Shown piece after piece: positions 8,304-16,268 of a stretch of 64,000 nucleotides of DNA. The stretch lies in assembly GCF_000193495.2 (NCBI RefSeq), contig NZ_AP023410.1, positions 3,247,501 through 3,311,500 on the forward strand, written 5' to 3'. The notes beneath the pieces were generated by a model. The model was not told where the DNA came from. It saw nothing but the letters and a program-made list of their open reading frames with translations, and ran no database searches. This DNA comes from Acetobacter aceti NBRC 14818 (GTDB lineage: Bacteria; Pseudomonadota; Alphaproteobacteria; Acetobacterales; Acetobacteraceae). The stretch's first letter is position 1. Each line of letters begins with the position of its first letter. Position numbers and translations under genes: made by a program.

Positions 8304-9070
8304 AATGCTGTCTGTCCATCCGAGGCATGCGCCCGATGCCGGATAAGAGCTTCCGTGATGGCGTTTTTGGCCTTTTCCAGCACGACATTCAGCGGTTCTG
8401 TCGCATCCAGATCCAGAATGGGCGCACCGTTGAAGCTCAATTTTGGAACATCCGCAATCTTGCGTTCAAGCGAGGTGAGGCGGTGGTCGGGCTTCCGGGA
8501 TACGGCTGTCTCAAGATCGACATTCAGACGGATCACCAGATCCGGAACGGTGCTTGCCATCCAGTCATAGAGGCCCCGTTCCTGTATCGTCAGGAACTGC
8601 ACGACAGCACTGTTGCGTGGAGAAAAGGTCAGGCTCGGTCCGTCCATCGGTCCCGGTACGGCGACTTGCGGATAGCGGTCCGTCAGAATGCAGACACCCT
8701 GCCGGTGCAGTCTGAGCATACGGCGGAAGCGGATGACGCGGCGCATGGAGAGCGCGAACATGACCAGAGCCGGGAAGAACCTGATCCTGCGATTCTGGCG
8801 GGCGCTACTGGTGACCTTGATGATTCTGCGGTCTGCTCTCTTGCCCACGAACGGCAGCCGGGCGATCGCCCGGCCCAGTTCTCCGCTCTGTTTTCCAAGA
8901 TGGCAGAGAGCGGTCGGCTGCGTCTCACGCATCCATGCCAGCAACGCCGTGCCAACAGTCGATTTCCCGCTGCCGTCCGAACCGACGACAGCGATGATGG
9001 GGCCTGAGATAGCCATAAGAGAGCAGTACGTCCTTTGATGCGGCTCAGGATGAACGGCACTGCCTGTCAT
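8300..9070 (-). CDS. Thymidylate-kinase-like P-loop protein (first of a tandem pair)
   Basis: A paralogue of the 7551-8303 product, about 256 residues. Walker A is GSDGSGKS; the DRYPQVAVPGPMDGPSL block and the segment LVIRLNVDLETAVSRKPDH match the neighbour. Start is uncertain: ATG 9070 is used, and ATG 9016 (MAISGP) would begin 10 residues before the P-loop strand and may be the true start. Neither has a strong ribosome-binding site. Nucleotide-monophosphate or small-molecule kinase activity is inferred from family; the acceptor is unknown. Confidence 0.75.
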   Translation of the reverse strand: MTGSAVHPEPHQRTYCSLMAISGPIIAVVGSDGSGKSTVGTALLAWMRETQPTALCHLGKQSGELGRAIARLPFVGKRADRRIIKVTSSARQNRRIRFFPALVMFALSMRRVIRFRRMLRLHRQGVCILTDRYPQVAVPGPMDGPSLTFSPRNSAVVQFLTIQERGLYDWMASTVPDLVIRLNVDLETAVSRKPDHRLTSLERKIADVPKLSFNGAPILDLDATEPLNVVLEKAKNAITEALIRHRAHASDGQTAL

Positions 9071-9108
9071 CAATTATAGACAGGGCCGTAACAGAAAAAG
9101 ATCAGCCG

Positions 9109-9882
9109 TCATCTGTCGCTGTATGGGGGCTGTTCTGACGGACGTGACGGCCAGCGTAACACCGGCTCCGTTCTGCCGTCAGTTGGAGGTGTGTCGCCTG
9201 TCCGGGTCGGAGGTGGTGACTGCCGTGAGAAGACGGGTTCCTCGGGACGACCCGCATTGTGCCAGGGCATCCGTCCTGCTGATCGGTCGACTGGCGGGAC
9301 AGCGGGAGCTTCCCGTTCCACACGGGTCGCACGGAGTTCCGGCGGATGTGGTGGACCGGGTTCGTAGGCGTCGGAAGCGCGGAGGGGGGAGAGTGAGCCA
9401 GAGGACGGGGCTGTCCGCTCCCGCCGCATGGAAAAAGGTTTTTCCACGGGTGCGGGAGTGTCGTCGGCAAGATTGTCCGGAGGCGTGACAGGGGCTGCTT
9501 CCTGAGTGGGACGCACAACATCCGGAGGCAGGAGTGGCGAGGGAGCGATGCCGGTGGTGCGGCCGCGTGGAGCGGACGTTGGCTGGAATTCCGGAGCAGG
9601 TGGAGTTGCCACCACAGGCGGAATCCACTCTTCCTGTGGTGCCGAAGCCTCCGGCTTCCTGCGCGCTGCCGTCTGCTCCGGAACGAGCGCGCCGACACGC
9701 ATGGTCAGGACCCGGAGATCGGCTCTCGCATCCTCAAGCTGCAATGCGATTTCAGACAGCCGTCCTTTCACACCGTAAACGGCGAAAGGCATCAGCAGAA
9801 ACGCTACGATGACAATGATTCCAAGACCGAGCAGCAGAACCTGCGCCCAGAGTGGCATCCAGTCGGGAATAGCAAGAGACAT
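9109..9882 (-). CDS. Membrane-anchored proline-rich protein of unknown function
   Basis: 257 residues. One strong membrane helix (about 14-36, VLLLGLGIIVIVAFLLMPF) is followed by a probable short coiled coil (about 40-70, with SEIALQLEDARADLRVLTMRV). The rest is a long low-complexity tail rich in Pro, Arg, Glu and Thr. This layout suggests a scaffold or envelope-spanning linker anchored in the inner membrane. No family is recognised. It lies 38 bases upstream of the kinase pair on the same strand and could be the first gene of that unit. Confidence 0.6.
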   Translation of the reverse strand: MSLAIPDWMPLWAQVLLLGLGIIVIVAFLLMPFAVYGVKGRLSEIALQLEDARADLRVLTMRVGALVPEQTAARRKPEASAPQEEWIPPVVATPPAPEFQPTSAPRGRTTGIAPSPLLPPDVVRPTQEAAPVTPPDNLADDTPAPVEKPFSMRRERTAPSSGSLSPLRASDAYEPGPPHPPELRATRVEREAPAVPPVDRSAGRMPWHNAGRPEEPVFSRQSPPPTRTGDTPPTDGRTEPVLRWPSRPSEQPPYSDR

Positions 9883-10083
9883 TGTCAGACAAACGCTCCG
9901 GAAGACATTTCTGGCGTCCCTTTACGTCAGAACGCCGGACTTTGCATCATCGCGTAATTTGGTCGGAAACGCCAAGATTAAGATGCGTGTCACCATGCAA
10001 CCAGAAGCACGTCGCGAAGGCGACGTGGTGCTGTCCGGGAAGAACGTTTGAGTGGGCTAAGCCCTGAATGCTTCAGGAGTGGA

Positions 10084-10437
10084 TCAGCTGCCTCTGTAGG
10101 TTGAATAGGCAAACGGCGCGACCAGAAGAGGCACGTGATAATGGCTGCCCGTCTTGCCTTCGCGAGGGGCGGCAATCCCGAAGATGATCGGCACTGTATC
10201 GAGAAATGGCGGCTCACTCAGCGCAACACCTTCCCGGCGGAAATACGGGGCGACCGCAAATTCCAGCCGGTATGAGCCGGGCTCCAGCTCACCGAGCGAT
10301 TTCAGTTCTGGGCAGCGCCCGTCCTCGTTGGTGACGCCTGCGAACAGGATGGTCTCACCCCGCCAGAGCGTGACCGACATGCCGGCGGCAGGCCGACCAC
10401 TGACCTGATCCAGAACGTGGGTTGAAAGACTGCTCAT
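10084..10437 (-). CDS. uraH: 5-hydroxyisourate hydrolase (transthyretin-like)
   Basis: 117 residues, the normal size. It hydrolyses 5-hydroxyisourate to OHCU in urate breakdown. The N-terminal LSTHVLDQVSGRPA and the C-terminal YHVPLLVAPFAYSTYRGS carry the family's catalytic His and Arg and the diagnostic YRGS end. There is no signal peptide, so it is cytoplasmic. Its start overlaps the uraD stop by four bases, and it is the last gene of the minus-strand purine operon. Confidence 0.95.
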   Translation of the reverse strand: MSSLSTHVLDQVSGRPAAGMSVTLWRGETILFAGVTNEDGRCPELKSLGELEPGSYRLEFAVAPYFRREGVALSEPPFLDTVPIIFGIAAPREGKTGSHYHVPLLVAPFAYSTYRGS

Positions 10438-10961
10438 GCTTTCGTCTCCAGTGTCTTCAGAACATCGCGGCAGCGTATGGCGGCGATCTTGTCGATTTCC
10501 GCCAGTGCGGCCCGGCGCTCTTCGTCGGCAGTGTTGCGCGTCCGACGCTCCATCTCATTGAGAATATGGTCCTTCTCGCTGAGCCGGACGCAGATGATGA
10601 AGGGCATGTCGAATTTTGCCCGATAGGCTTCATTGCTCGCCGTGAAGCGGGCATGCTCGGCGGGTGTCAGGCGATCAAGCCCTGCGGAAGACTGCTCGTT
10701 CTGCGAGGCCGCGGTCAGTGTGTCATCCACCCCGACCTTACGCGCCAGTTCGGGGTGCTCACGGATCAGCAGCATCTGGGTGTCAGACGGCGCTTTGGCA
10801 ACCACGTCACGAAAGGCGGCAAGCAGCGCCTCCTCATCCTGAAAAGGCCGCGCCTTCCATGCTTGCTGCGCGATCCAGGGCGAATGTTCGTAGAGCGCAC
10901 CGAACAACTTGGTGAAGTCGTCCTGATTCAACGCATTGATATGGGCGAAGACAGTGTTCAT
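10434..10961 (-). CDS. uraD: OHCU decarboxylase
   Basis: 175 residues. It converts 2-oxo-4-hydroxy-4-carboxy-5-ureidoimidazoline to S-allantoin, the step after UraH. The catalytic HPELA motif and the downstream EQSSAGLDRL block are both present. It overlaps the flanking genes by four bases on each side (uraH downstream, puuE upstream), so translation is coupled. Confidence 0.95.
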   Translation of the reverse strand: MNTVFAHINALNQDDFTKLFGALYEHSPWIAQQAWKARPFQDEEALLAAFRDVVAKAPSDTQMLLIREHPELARKVGVDDTLTAASQNEQSSAGLDRLTPAEHARFTASNEAYRAKFDMPFIICVRLSEKDHILNEMERRTRNTADEERRAALAEIDKIAAIRCRDVLKTLETKA

Positions 10962-11872
10962 TCCGGAAAGACCTTGAGCCAGTGGCGGGCGATGTCGATG
11001 CGCCGCGCGACCCAGACCCGGTCATGCTGCCTCACATGGTCAAGGAACCGCGCCACGGCCCGTGCCCGTCCCGGTCGTCCGGCAATGCGGCAATGAAGCC
11101 CGACGGACATCATCCGGGGGTGAGTGGCTCCTTCCTCCCACAGCTGATCGAATGTATCGCGCAGATAGCGGAAGAACTCCTCGCCCTCTGAAAAACCGTT
11201 ATACGCCACGATCTTCATGTCGTTCACGTCGAGCGTGTAAGGCACGATCAACTGCGGCTTTCCCGTTACGGATTCCCATGTGTGGTCATAATAGGGGAGA
11301 TCGTCGGCGTAGGAATCGGCATCGTAGACAAAACCGCCTTCTTCGGCGATCAGCCGCGCCGTGTTCGGGCTGGTGCGGCCCTGATACCAGCCCAGCGGAC
11401 GCTTGCCGGTCAGCGCCTGCTGGAGCGCAATCGCACGCTGGATATGGTGACGCTCGGTCTCTTCAGGCACGTCCTGATAATCAATCCACCGCAGACCGTG
11501 CGAGGCGATTTCCCAGTCCGCCTTCATCATGGCGAACACGGCTTCCGGATTGCGCGCCATCGCCTCGGCGACGCCAAAGACCGTGACCGGCAGCTCGCGT
11601 TCCGTGAACAGACGATGCAGACGCCAGAATCCGGCGCGGGAGCCGTATTCGTAGAGGCTCTCCATCGCCATCGCCCGGGCATCGGGAATGGAGCGTGCGC
11701 CGACCATTTCGGAGAGAAACGCCTCCGACCCGGCGTCACCATGCAGGACGGAGTTTTCAGCCCCCTCCTCGTAATTGATGACGAACTGCACGGCCACACG
11801 GGCCTTGCCGGGCCATTCCGGGTCCGGCGGGTTCGCGCCGTAACCCACCATGTCGCGGGGATAAGTGCTCAT
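10958..11872 (-). CDS. puuE: Allantoinase of the polysaccharide-deacetylase type
   Basis: 304 residues from ATG 11872 (MSTYPRDMVGYG, the usual start of this family). The frame is open 14 codons further, but the chosen ATG overlaps the pucG stop in an ATGA junction. The protein is a NodB-like barrel with NYEEGAENSVLHGD near the N-terminus and a SHGLRWIDYQ metal/active-site block. This family hydrolyses allantoin to allantoate and is unrelated to the amidohydrolase-type AllB. The flanking uraD, pucG and allC genes support the call. Confidence 0.92.
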   Translation of the reverse strand: MSTYPRDMVGYGANPPDPEWPGKARVAVQFVINYEEGAENSVLHGDAGSEAFLSEMVGARSIPDARAMAMESLYEYGSRAGFWRLHRLFTERELPVTVFGVAEAMARNPEAVFAMMKADWEIASHGLRWIDYQDVPEETERHHIQRAIALQQALTGKRPLGWYQGRTSPNTARLIAEEGGFVYDADSYADDLPYYDHTWESVTGKPQLIVPYTLDVNDMKIVAYNGFSEGEEFFRYLRDTFDQLWEEGATHPRMMSVGLHCRIAGRPGRARAVARFLDHVRQHDRVWVARRIDIARHWLKVFPE

Positions 11873-13131
11873 GCGTCGTGCGCTTTCAGGGCATCCGGAA
11901 GCACCTTGTTCCATGCGATCAGCGCGGCATCCACGCCAGCACCACGCGGGGTGGCGTAGCCTTCCGCGGCCAGAACGCTTTCCAGTGCGCCGAGCGTCAG
12001 GAGCACCTTGTGCTTCATGGCGTTGTAGCCCATTGCGCCAATCCGCCAGATCTTGCCAGCCAGCGGCCCGAACGCCGTGCCGATCTCGATCTCGAAATCC
12101 TCGCGCATCCGGCGACGTACCGCCTCACCATTCACCCCATCCGGAATCCACACGCCGGTCACGTTCGTCATGCGGTATTCATCGTGCCCGAACACTTTCA
12201 GCCCCAGAGCCCGAAGTCCCGCTGTCATGGCGGCTCCGGCAGCACGGTGACGATCGAAGCGGTTTTTCAGACCCTCTTCCAGCATCACCCGCCCGCACTC
12301 ACGTGCGCCATAGAGCATGGTCGTTGCTTCGGTATGGTGGTTCAGACGCTTCTCCGACCAGTAATCCATGACCATGGCCAGATCGAAGTAGTTGGAGCTG
12401 ATCCGCGCCCCATAACCATCATCGGCATCCGCGCCGCGAATGCCTTTTTCCACGTGACGACGGCTGAAGATATGCTCGGCAGCGCGGTCGGAAATCGTGA
12501 TGGGTGAGGAGCCCGGCGGCCCTCCCATGCACTTCTGAAGCCCTGCCGTGACGATATCCAGACCGCAGCCGTCCACATCCACCGGCATGCCGCCGAGGGT
12601 GGCGGTCGCATCGACATAGGACAGCACGTCATATTTGCGGCAGAGTTCGCCCAGACCTTCAAGCGGCTGTGCCGTTGTCGTGGAGGTGTCGCCGTGAATA
12701 CAGGCGAAGACGCGCGGCTTGTGTGCCTTGAAGGCGGCCTCGATGGCGTCCAGAGAAGCGACTTCGCCCCATTCCAGATCAATCGTGCGAATGTCCGCCC
12801 CGATCCGCTCCGCGATTTCAGATAGCAGGAGGCCGAACCGCCCGGCACGCACGATCAGCACCGTCATGCCGGGTTCCAGCAGCGACACCAGCGCCGCCTC
12901 GATACCCGCGCGCGCCGTGCCGTCGATCAGGAACGTCCAGCGGTTCCGCGTCATGAACACTTCCCGATAGAGTTCCATCGTCTCGTTCATGTAGGTCGTC
13001 ATCTCGGGATCGAATTGCCCAAGCATGTCCGCGCTCATCGCCCGCAGCACACGCGGATGCACATTGACCGGTCCCGGTCCCATCAACAGACGCTGCGGCG
13101 GATCGATCTGGCCGAAAACTGGCACGGTCAT
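11869..13131 (-). CDS. pucG: (S)-ureidoglycine-glyoxylate aminotransferase
   Basis: 420-residue class V PLP aminotransferase. MGPGPVNVHPRVL opens the fold, DATATLGGMPVDVD carries the PLP-binding Asp, and the lysine is in TAGLQKCMGGPPG. The start at 13131 is chosen because ATG there overlaps the allC stop; a TTG-initiated extension is unsupported. PucG transfers the amino group of ureidoglycine, the product of allantoate hydrolysis, to glyoxylate, giving glycine and oxalurate. An alanine-glyoxylate aminotransferase is the main alternative, but the neighbours favour PucG. Confidence 0.88.
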   Translation of the reverse strand: MTVPVFGQIDPPQRLLMGPGPVNVHPRVLRAMSADMLGQFDPEMTTYMNETMELYREVFMTRNRWTFLIDGTARAGIEAALVSLLEPGMTVLIVRAGRFGLLLSEIAERIGADIRTIDLEWGEVASLDAIEAAFKAHKPRVFACIHGDTSTTTAQPLEGLGELCRKYDVLSYVDATATLGGMPVDVDGCGLDIVTAGLQKCMGGPPGSSPITISDRAAEHIFSRRHVEKGIRGADADDGYGARISSNYFDLAMVMDYWSEKRLNHHTEATTMLYGARECGRVMLEEGLKNRFDRHRAAGAAMTAGLRALGLKVFGHDEYRMTNVTGVWIPDGVNGEAVRRRMREDFEIEIGTAFGPLAGKIWRIGAMGYNAMKHKVLLTLGALESVLAAEGYATPRGAGVDAALIAWNKVLPDALKAHDA

Positions 13132-14453
13132 GCGGAATGTCTCCCTTGGGTCTTGCTGCAATCGTCGGCGAAGAGGCGGACAAAGCGGGTCAGCGCGATA
13201 ACGGCCTCGCCTACGTCGGCGGGCAGCACGGCTTCCGCCGGGTTGTGACTGATGCCTTTCTCGCAGCGGATGAACAGCATCGCCATCGGCGCCAGTCGCG
13301 ACATGATCATCGCGTCATGCCCCGCGCCGCTCACCAATACGCGTGCAGGCTCGCCGGTCACGTCCTGAACGGCTGTTTCCATCAGCGTCATGAGATGCGG
13401 ATCACAGGGGGAGGGATCGAGATTTTCACGGGGGATGATCTCGATCTCGACGCCACGGCGTTCGGCAATCTCTTTCAGGGCGGCAAGAAACACGTCCACG
13501 GTCCTGTCGCGTGTCGTGTTGGTTCCGGCGCGGACGTCGATGGTGAAAGTGACGTCACCCGGCACGACATTCGCCACGCCCGGCCATGTGCGCAACAGAC
13601 CGACAGTGGCCACAAGCCCGTCGCGATCCCCGCCCGCCACACCGATGCGCTCGATGGCCAGAACCATTTCCGCCGCCGCCGTCAGCGCATCCTGCCGAAG
13701 TGACATCGCCATGGTGCCGGCATGACCCGCCATGCCATGCACCCTGATCTCGAAACGCCTTTGCGCCGCAATGCCGCTCACCACGCCGAGCGCCCGTCCT
13801 TCGGCTTCCAGCACCGGCCCCTGCTCGATATGTGCCTCGACATAGGCCAGAACGCTGTCTTTTGGACGCCTGGCGGCCGCCATACCGCGCGGCGTCAGTC
13901 CCACGCGCGCCAGAGCCTGTTCGACCGTGAGGCCGGTGCCATCACGGAGCCCGGCAAAAGCAGCGACAGGGTCATCCTCTTCCAGAACACCGGCGATGGA
14001 GCGGGTGGTCAGCATGGTGATGGGAAAGCGTGAGCCTTCCTCATCGCCGAAACCGACAATCTCGATGGCGAAGGGAAAGCGTTCGCCTCTTTCATGAAAT
14101 CCGGCGACCACTTCCAGCGCCGCGATGACGCCGAGCATCCCGTCATAGCGCCCGCCATCCCGCACCGAGTCCAGATGCGAGCCGAACAACAGAGCGGGCG
14201 CGTCCAGCGTTGTGCCTTCATAACGACCGATCAGGTTGGTGGCGGCGTCCTGCCTTACCGTCATGCCCGCCTGACGCATCCAGTTCGAAATGGCTTCCAC
14301 CGTGGCAATGAACCCCGGACCAAGCCACGGGCGATAGAGCAGATCAATTTCATCGCTGAAAGGGGAAACGCCGAGCACATCACATCGGGCGACGGCGCGT
14401 TCGCCAGCCGCCGCGCCAGAGTCCGTGCCGGTGTCCGTCATGGTCCTCACCAT
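13128..14453 (-). CDS. allC: Allantoate amidohydrolase (M20 family)
   Basis: 441 residues. It is a Zn/Mn-dependent amidohydrolase that cleaves allantoate to ureidoglycine, CO2 and ammonia. Metal ligands are visible in SHLDSV, GGRYDGMLG, GDEEGSRF, EAHIEQGP and the late GAGHDAM. The start ATG 14453 has GGAGGGG seven bases upstream and overlaps the end of the hpxW-like gene by seven bases. Related M20 enzymes act on N-carbamoyl amino acids or ureidoglycolate; the urate-pathway neighbours make allantoate the best substrate. Confidence 0.88.
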   Translation of the reverse strand: MVRTMTDTGTDSGAAAGERAVARCDVLGVSPFSDEIDLLYRPWLGPGFIATVEAISNWMRQAGMTVRQDAATNLIGRYEGTTLDAPALLFGSHLDSVRDGGRYDGMLGVIAALEVVAGFHERGERFPFAIEIVGFGDEEGSRFPITMLTTRSIAGVLEEDDPVAAFAGLRDGTGLTVEQALARVGLTPRGMAAARRPKDSVLAYVEAHIEQGPVLEAEGRALGVVSGIAAQRRFEIRVHGMAGHAGTMAMSLRQDALTAAAEMVLAIERIGVAGGDRDGLVATVGLLRTWPGVANVVPGDVTFTIDVRAGTNTTRDRTVDVFLAALKEIAERRGVEIEIIPRENLDPSPCDPHLMTLMETAVQDVTGEPARVLVSGAGHDAMIMSRLAPMAMLFIRCEKGISHNPAEAVLPADVGEAVIALTRFVRLFADDCSKTQGRHSA

Positions 14454-16042
14454 GCCGCGACCCCTCCGTCGCTGCGTGGATCGGTCGCCCCTTCAATCAC
14501 ACCATCCGGATGGCGGACCAGCGCTCCGGCATGTCCCATCATGGACGTGAAAGGCGCGACCCGCTCGATGGCGTGTCCCGCTGCGCCCAGTTGTGCGATC
14601 AGAGCCGGGTCGAACCGGTCCTCATATTTCAGGGTCACGCTTTCCTGTCCCCATGTGCGTCCAAGCAGCCAGCGCGGCGCGGTGACAGCGGCCTGAAGAC
14701 CCATGCCGTAACGGGCATAGCGCGAGAACACGGCGGCCTGCGTCTGTGGCTGTCCTTCGCCGCCCATCGTGCCGTAGACCATCACGCGTCCATCATCGAA
14801 GCGGGCTGCGGCCGGGTTCAGGGTGTGGAACGGCTTGCGACCGGGCCGGAGCGCGTTCCAACCATCCTCTTCAAGACGGAAACTGGCCCCACGATTCTGC
14901 CAGACGATGCCGGTCTGCGGCAGCACGACGCCGGAGCCGAACTCGAAATAGGTGCTCTGGATCATGCTCACGCCGACACCGTTCGCATCGACCGCGCCCA
15001 TCCACACGGTATCGCCCGCCTGCGATGGGTGCGGCCACGGTGCGGCACGCTGCGGATCAATGGCCGCGGCCATGGCATCCAGTGCTGCCGGATCATCCAG
15101 AAGATGCTGCGCTTCGACCGTCATATAGGCCGGGTCGCCCACATGCGTGTCGCGGTAACGGAACGCCTGCTTGGTCGCTTCGATCAGTCCGTGAATATGC
15201 GCGAAACTCTCACCTTCAACGGCTTTCAGCCTGTCGAAAAGTGCGAGAATGAGCAGGGATGCAACGCCCTGTGTCGGCGGGGCCATGTTGTAGAGCGTCG
15301 CGCCCTTGATAGGCACGGAGAGCGGAGCACGGACCTGCGCCCGGTGCGTTGCGAGATCCTCGGCACTGACCGGACTGCCCGCGCTGGCAAGATCGGCAGC
15401 GATACGGCGCGCGACGGAGCCGGTATAGAAATCCTGAAGTCCGGACGCAGCCAGTTCGCGGAGGGTCGCGCCGAGGGCCGGATTGCGCAGAATATCGCCT
15501 TCTTTCAGCGGACGGCCTTCGGGTTCAAAGATAGCGGCGTAGCCCGATACAGGTGCGAGTTCGGCAGATTTCTCACGGGCCAGCGCGGCTCCGCCCGCCG
15601 TGACGGGAACACCGGCTTCGGCATGGTGAATGGCTTCGGCAAGAATCTGTTGCAGCGGCAGCACCGACCCGTTGGCTTTTTCCGCCAGTTCCAGCGCCTT
15701 CGCCCAGCCCGACAGGGTGCCTGCAACCGTATTGGCGGCCAGCGCCCCACGCCACGGCACGGTCTTGTGACCCGCCTTGCGATACAGATCCAGATCGGCG
15801 GCCGCGGCGGCGGCTCCGCAGGCGTCAATGGTTTCGGTACGTCCATCGGGCCATGTGATGAGCCAGAAGGCGTCGCCGCCGATGGAAGTCATATGAGGAT
15901 AGACGACGGCGAGGGCCGCGGCGGTCGCCACGACGGCCTCAAGAGCCGAGCCGCCATCACGAAGAATGGCAAGGCCTGCCTGTGACGCCAGATGGTGCGG
16001 TGCGGTAACCATGCCGCGCAATGAACGGGCCGTGTGCAGCAT
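14447..16042 (-). CDS. hpxW: Gamma-glutamyltransferase-family Ntn hydrolase, probable oxamate amidohydrolase
   Basis: 531 residues. The layout is that of a self-cleaving Ntn hydrolase. The N-terminal half (MVTAPHHLASQAGLAILRDGG and SIGGDAFWL) precedes a GDTVW site with T345 as the likely nucleophile and new N-terminus. GGEGQPQTQAAV follows near the C-terminus. There is no signal peptide, unlike periplasmic GGT. In Klebsiella, HpxW of this family hydrolyses oxamate to oxalate and ammonia in the urate pathway. The placement beside allC and pucG supports that role, although a glutathione- or cephalosporin-type hydrolase is not excluded. It is the first gene of the overlapping operon, with 226 bases upstream that may hold the promoter. 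Confidence 0.72.
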   Translation of the reverse strand: MLHTARSLRGMVTAPHHLASQAGLAILRDGGSALEAVVATAAALAVVYPHMTSIGGDAFWLITWPDGRTETIDACGAAAAAADLDLYRKAGHKTVPWRGALAANTVAGTLSGWAKALELAEKANGSVLPLQQILAEAIHHAEAGVPVTAGGAALAREKSAELAPVSGYAAIFEPEGRPLKEGDILRNPALGATLRELAASGLQDFYTGSVARRIAADLASAGSPVSAEDLATHRAQVRAPLSVPIKGATLYNMAPPTQGVASLLILALFDRLKAVEGESFAHIHGLIEATKQAFRYRDTHVGDPAYMTVEAQHLLDDPAALDAMAAAIDPQRAAPWPHPSQAGDTVWMGAVDANGVGVSMIQSTYFEFGSGVVLPQTGIVWQNRGASFRLEEDGWNALRPGRKPFHTLNPAAARFDDGRVMVYGTMGGEGQPQTQAAVFSRYARYGMGLQAAVTAPRWLLGRTWGQESVTLKYEDRFDPALIAQLGAAGHAIERVAPFTSMMGHAGALVRHPDGVIEGATDPRSDGGVAAW

Positions 16043-16268
16043 CCTGCAGCCACCTTTCCTGCTATCTGTGGATCAGTTTTTCGTAGGACCAGATGTAACT
16101 TGAAAAACCTCTTTTTGCCAGTTGTCGTCCGGGATTCCGAACATGCAGAAAGCGGCAAGTCTGCCTTTTCATTGCAGTCACACCGGAACAGGCAGTTTTT
16201 TTCGACGCCGAAACGTTTTTGCCGTTATTCCGGTATCGGCTGATACGACAATCGCCCTAACCAGAGGC

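Noticed and set aside
14510..15985. A 491-codon open frame on the plus strand
   Set aside because: It is antisense to the gamma-glutamyltransferase-family gene, whose motifs are clear. Long antisense frames are common in high-GC DNA and this one matches no family.
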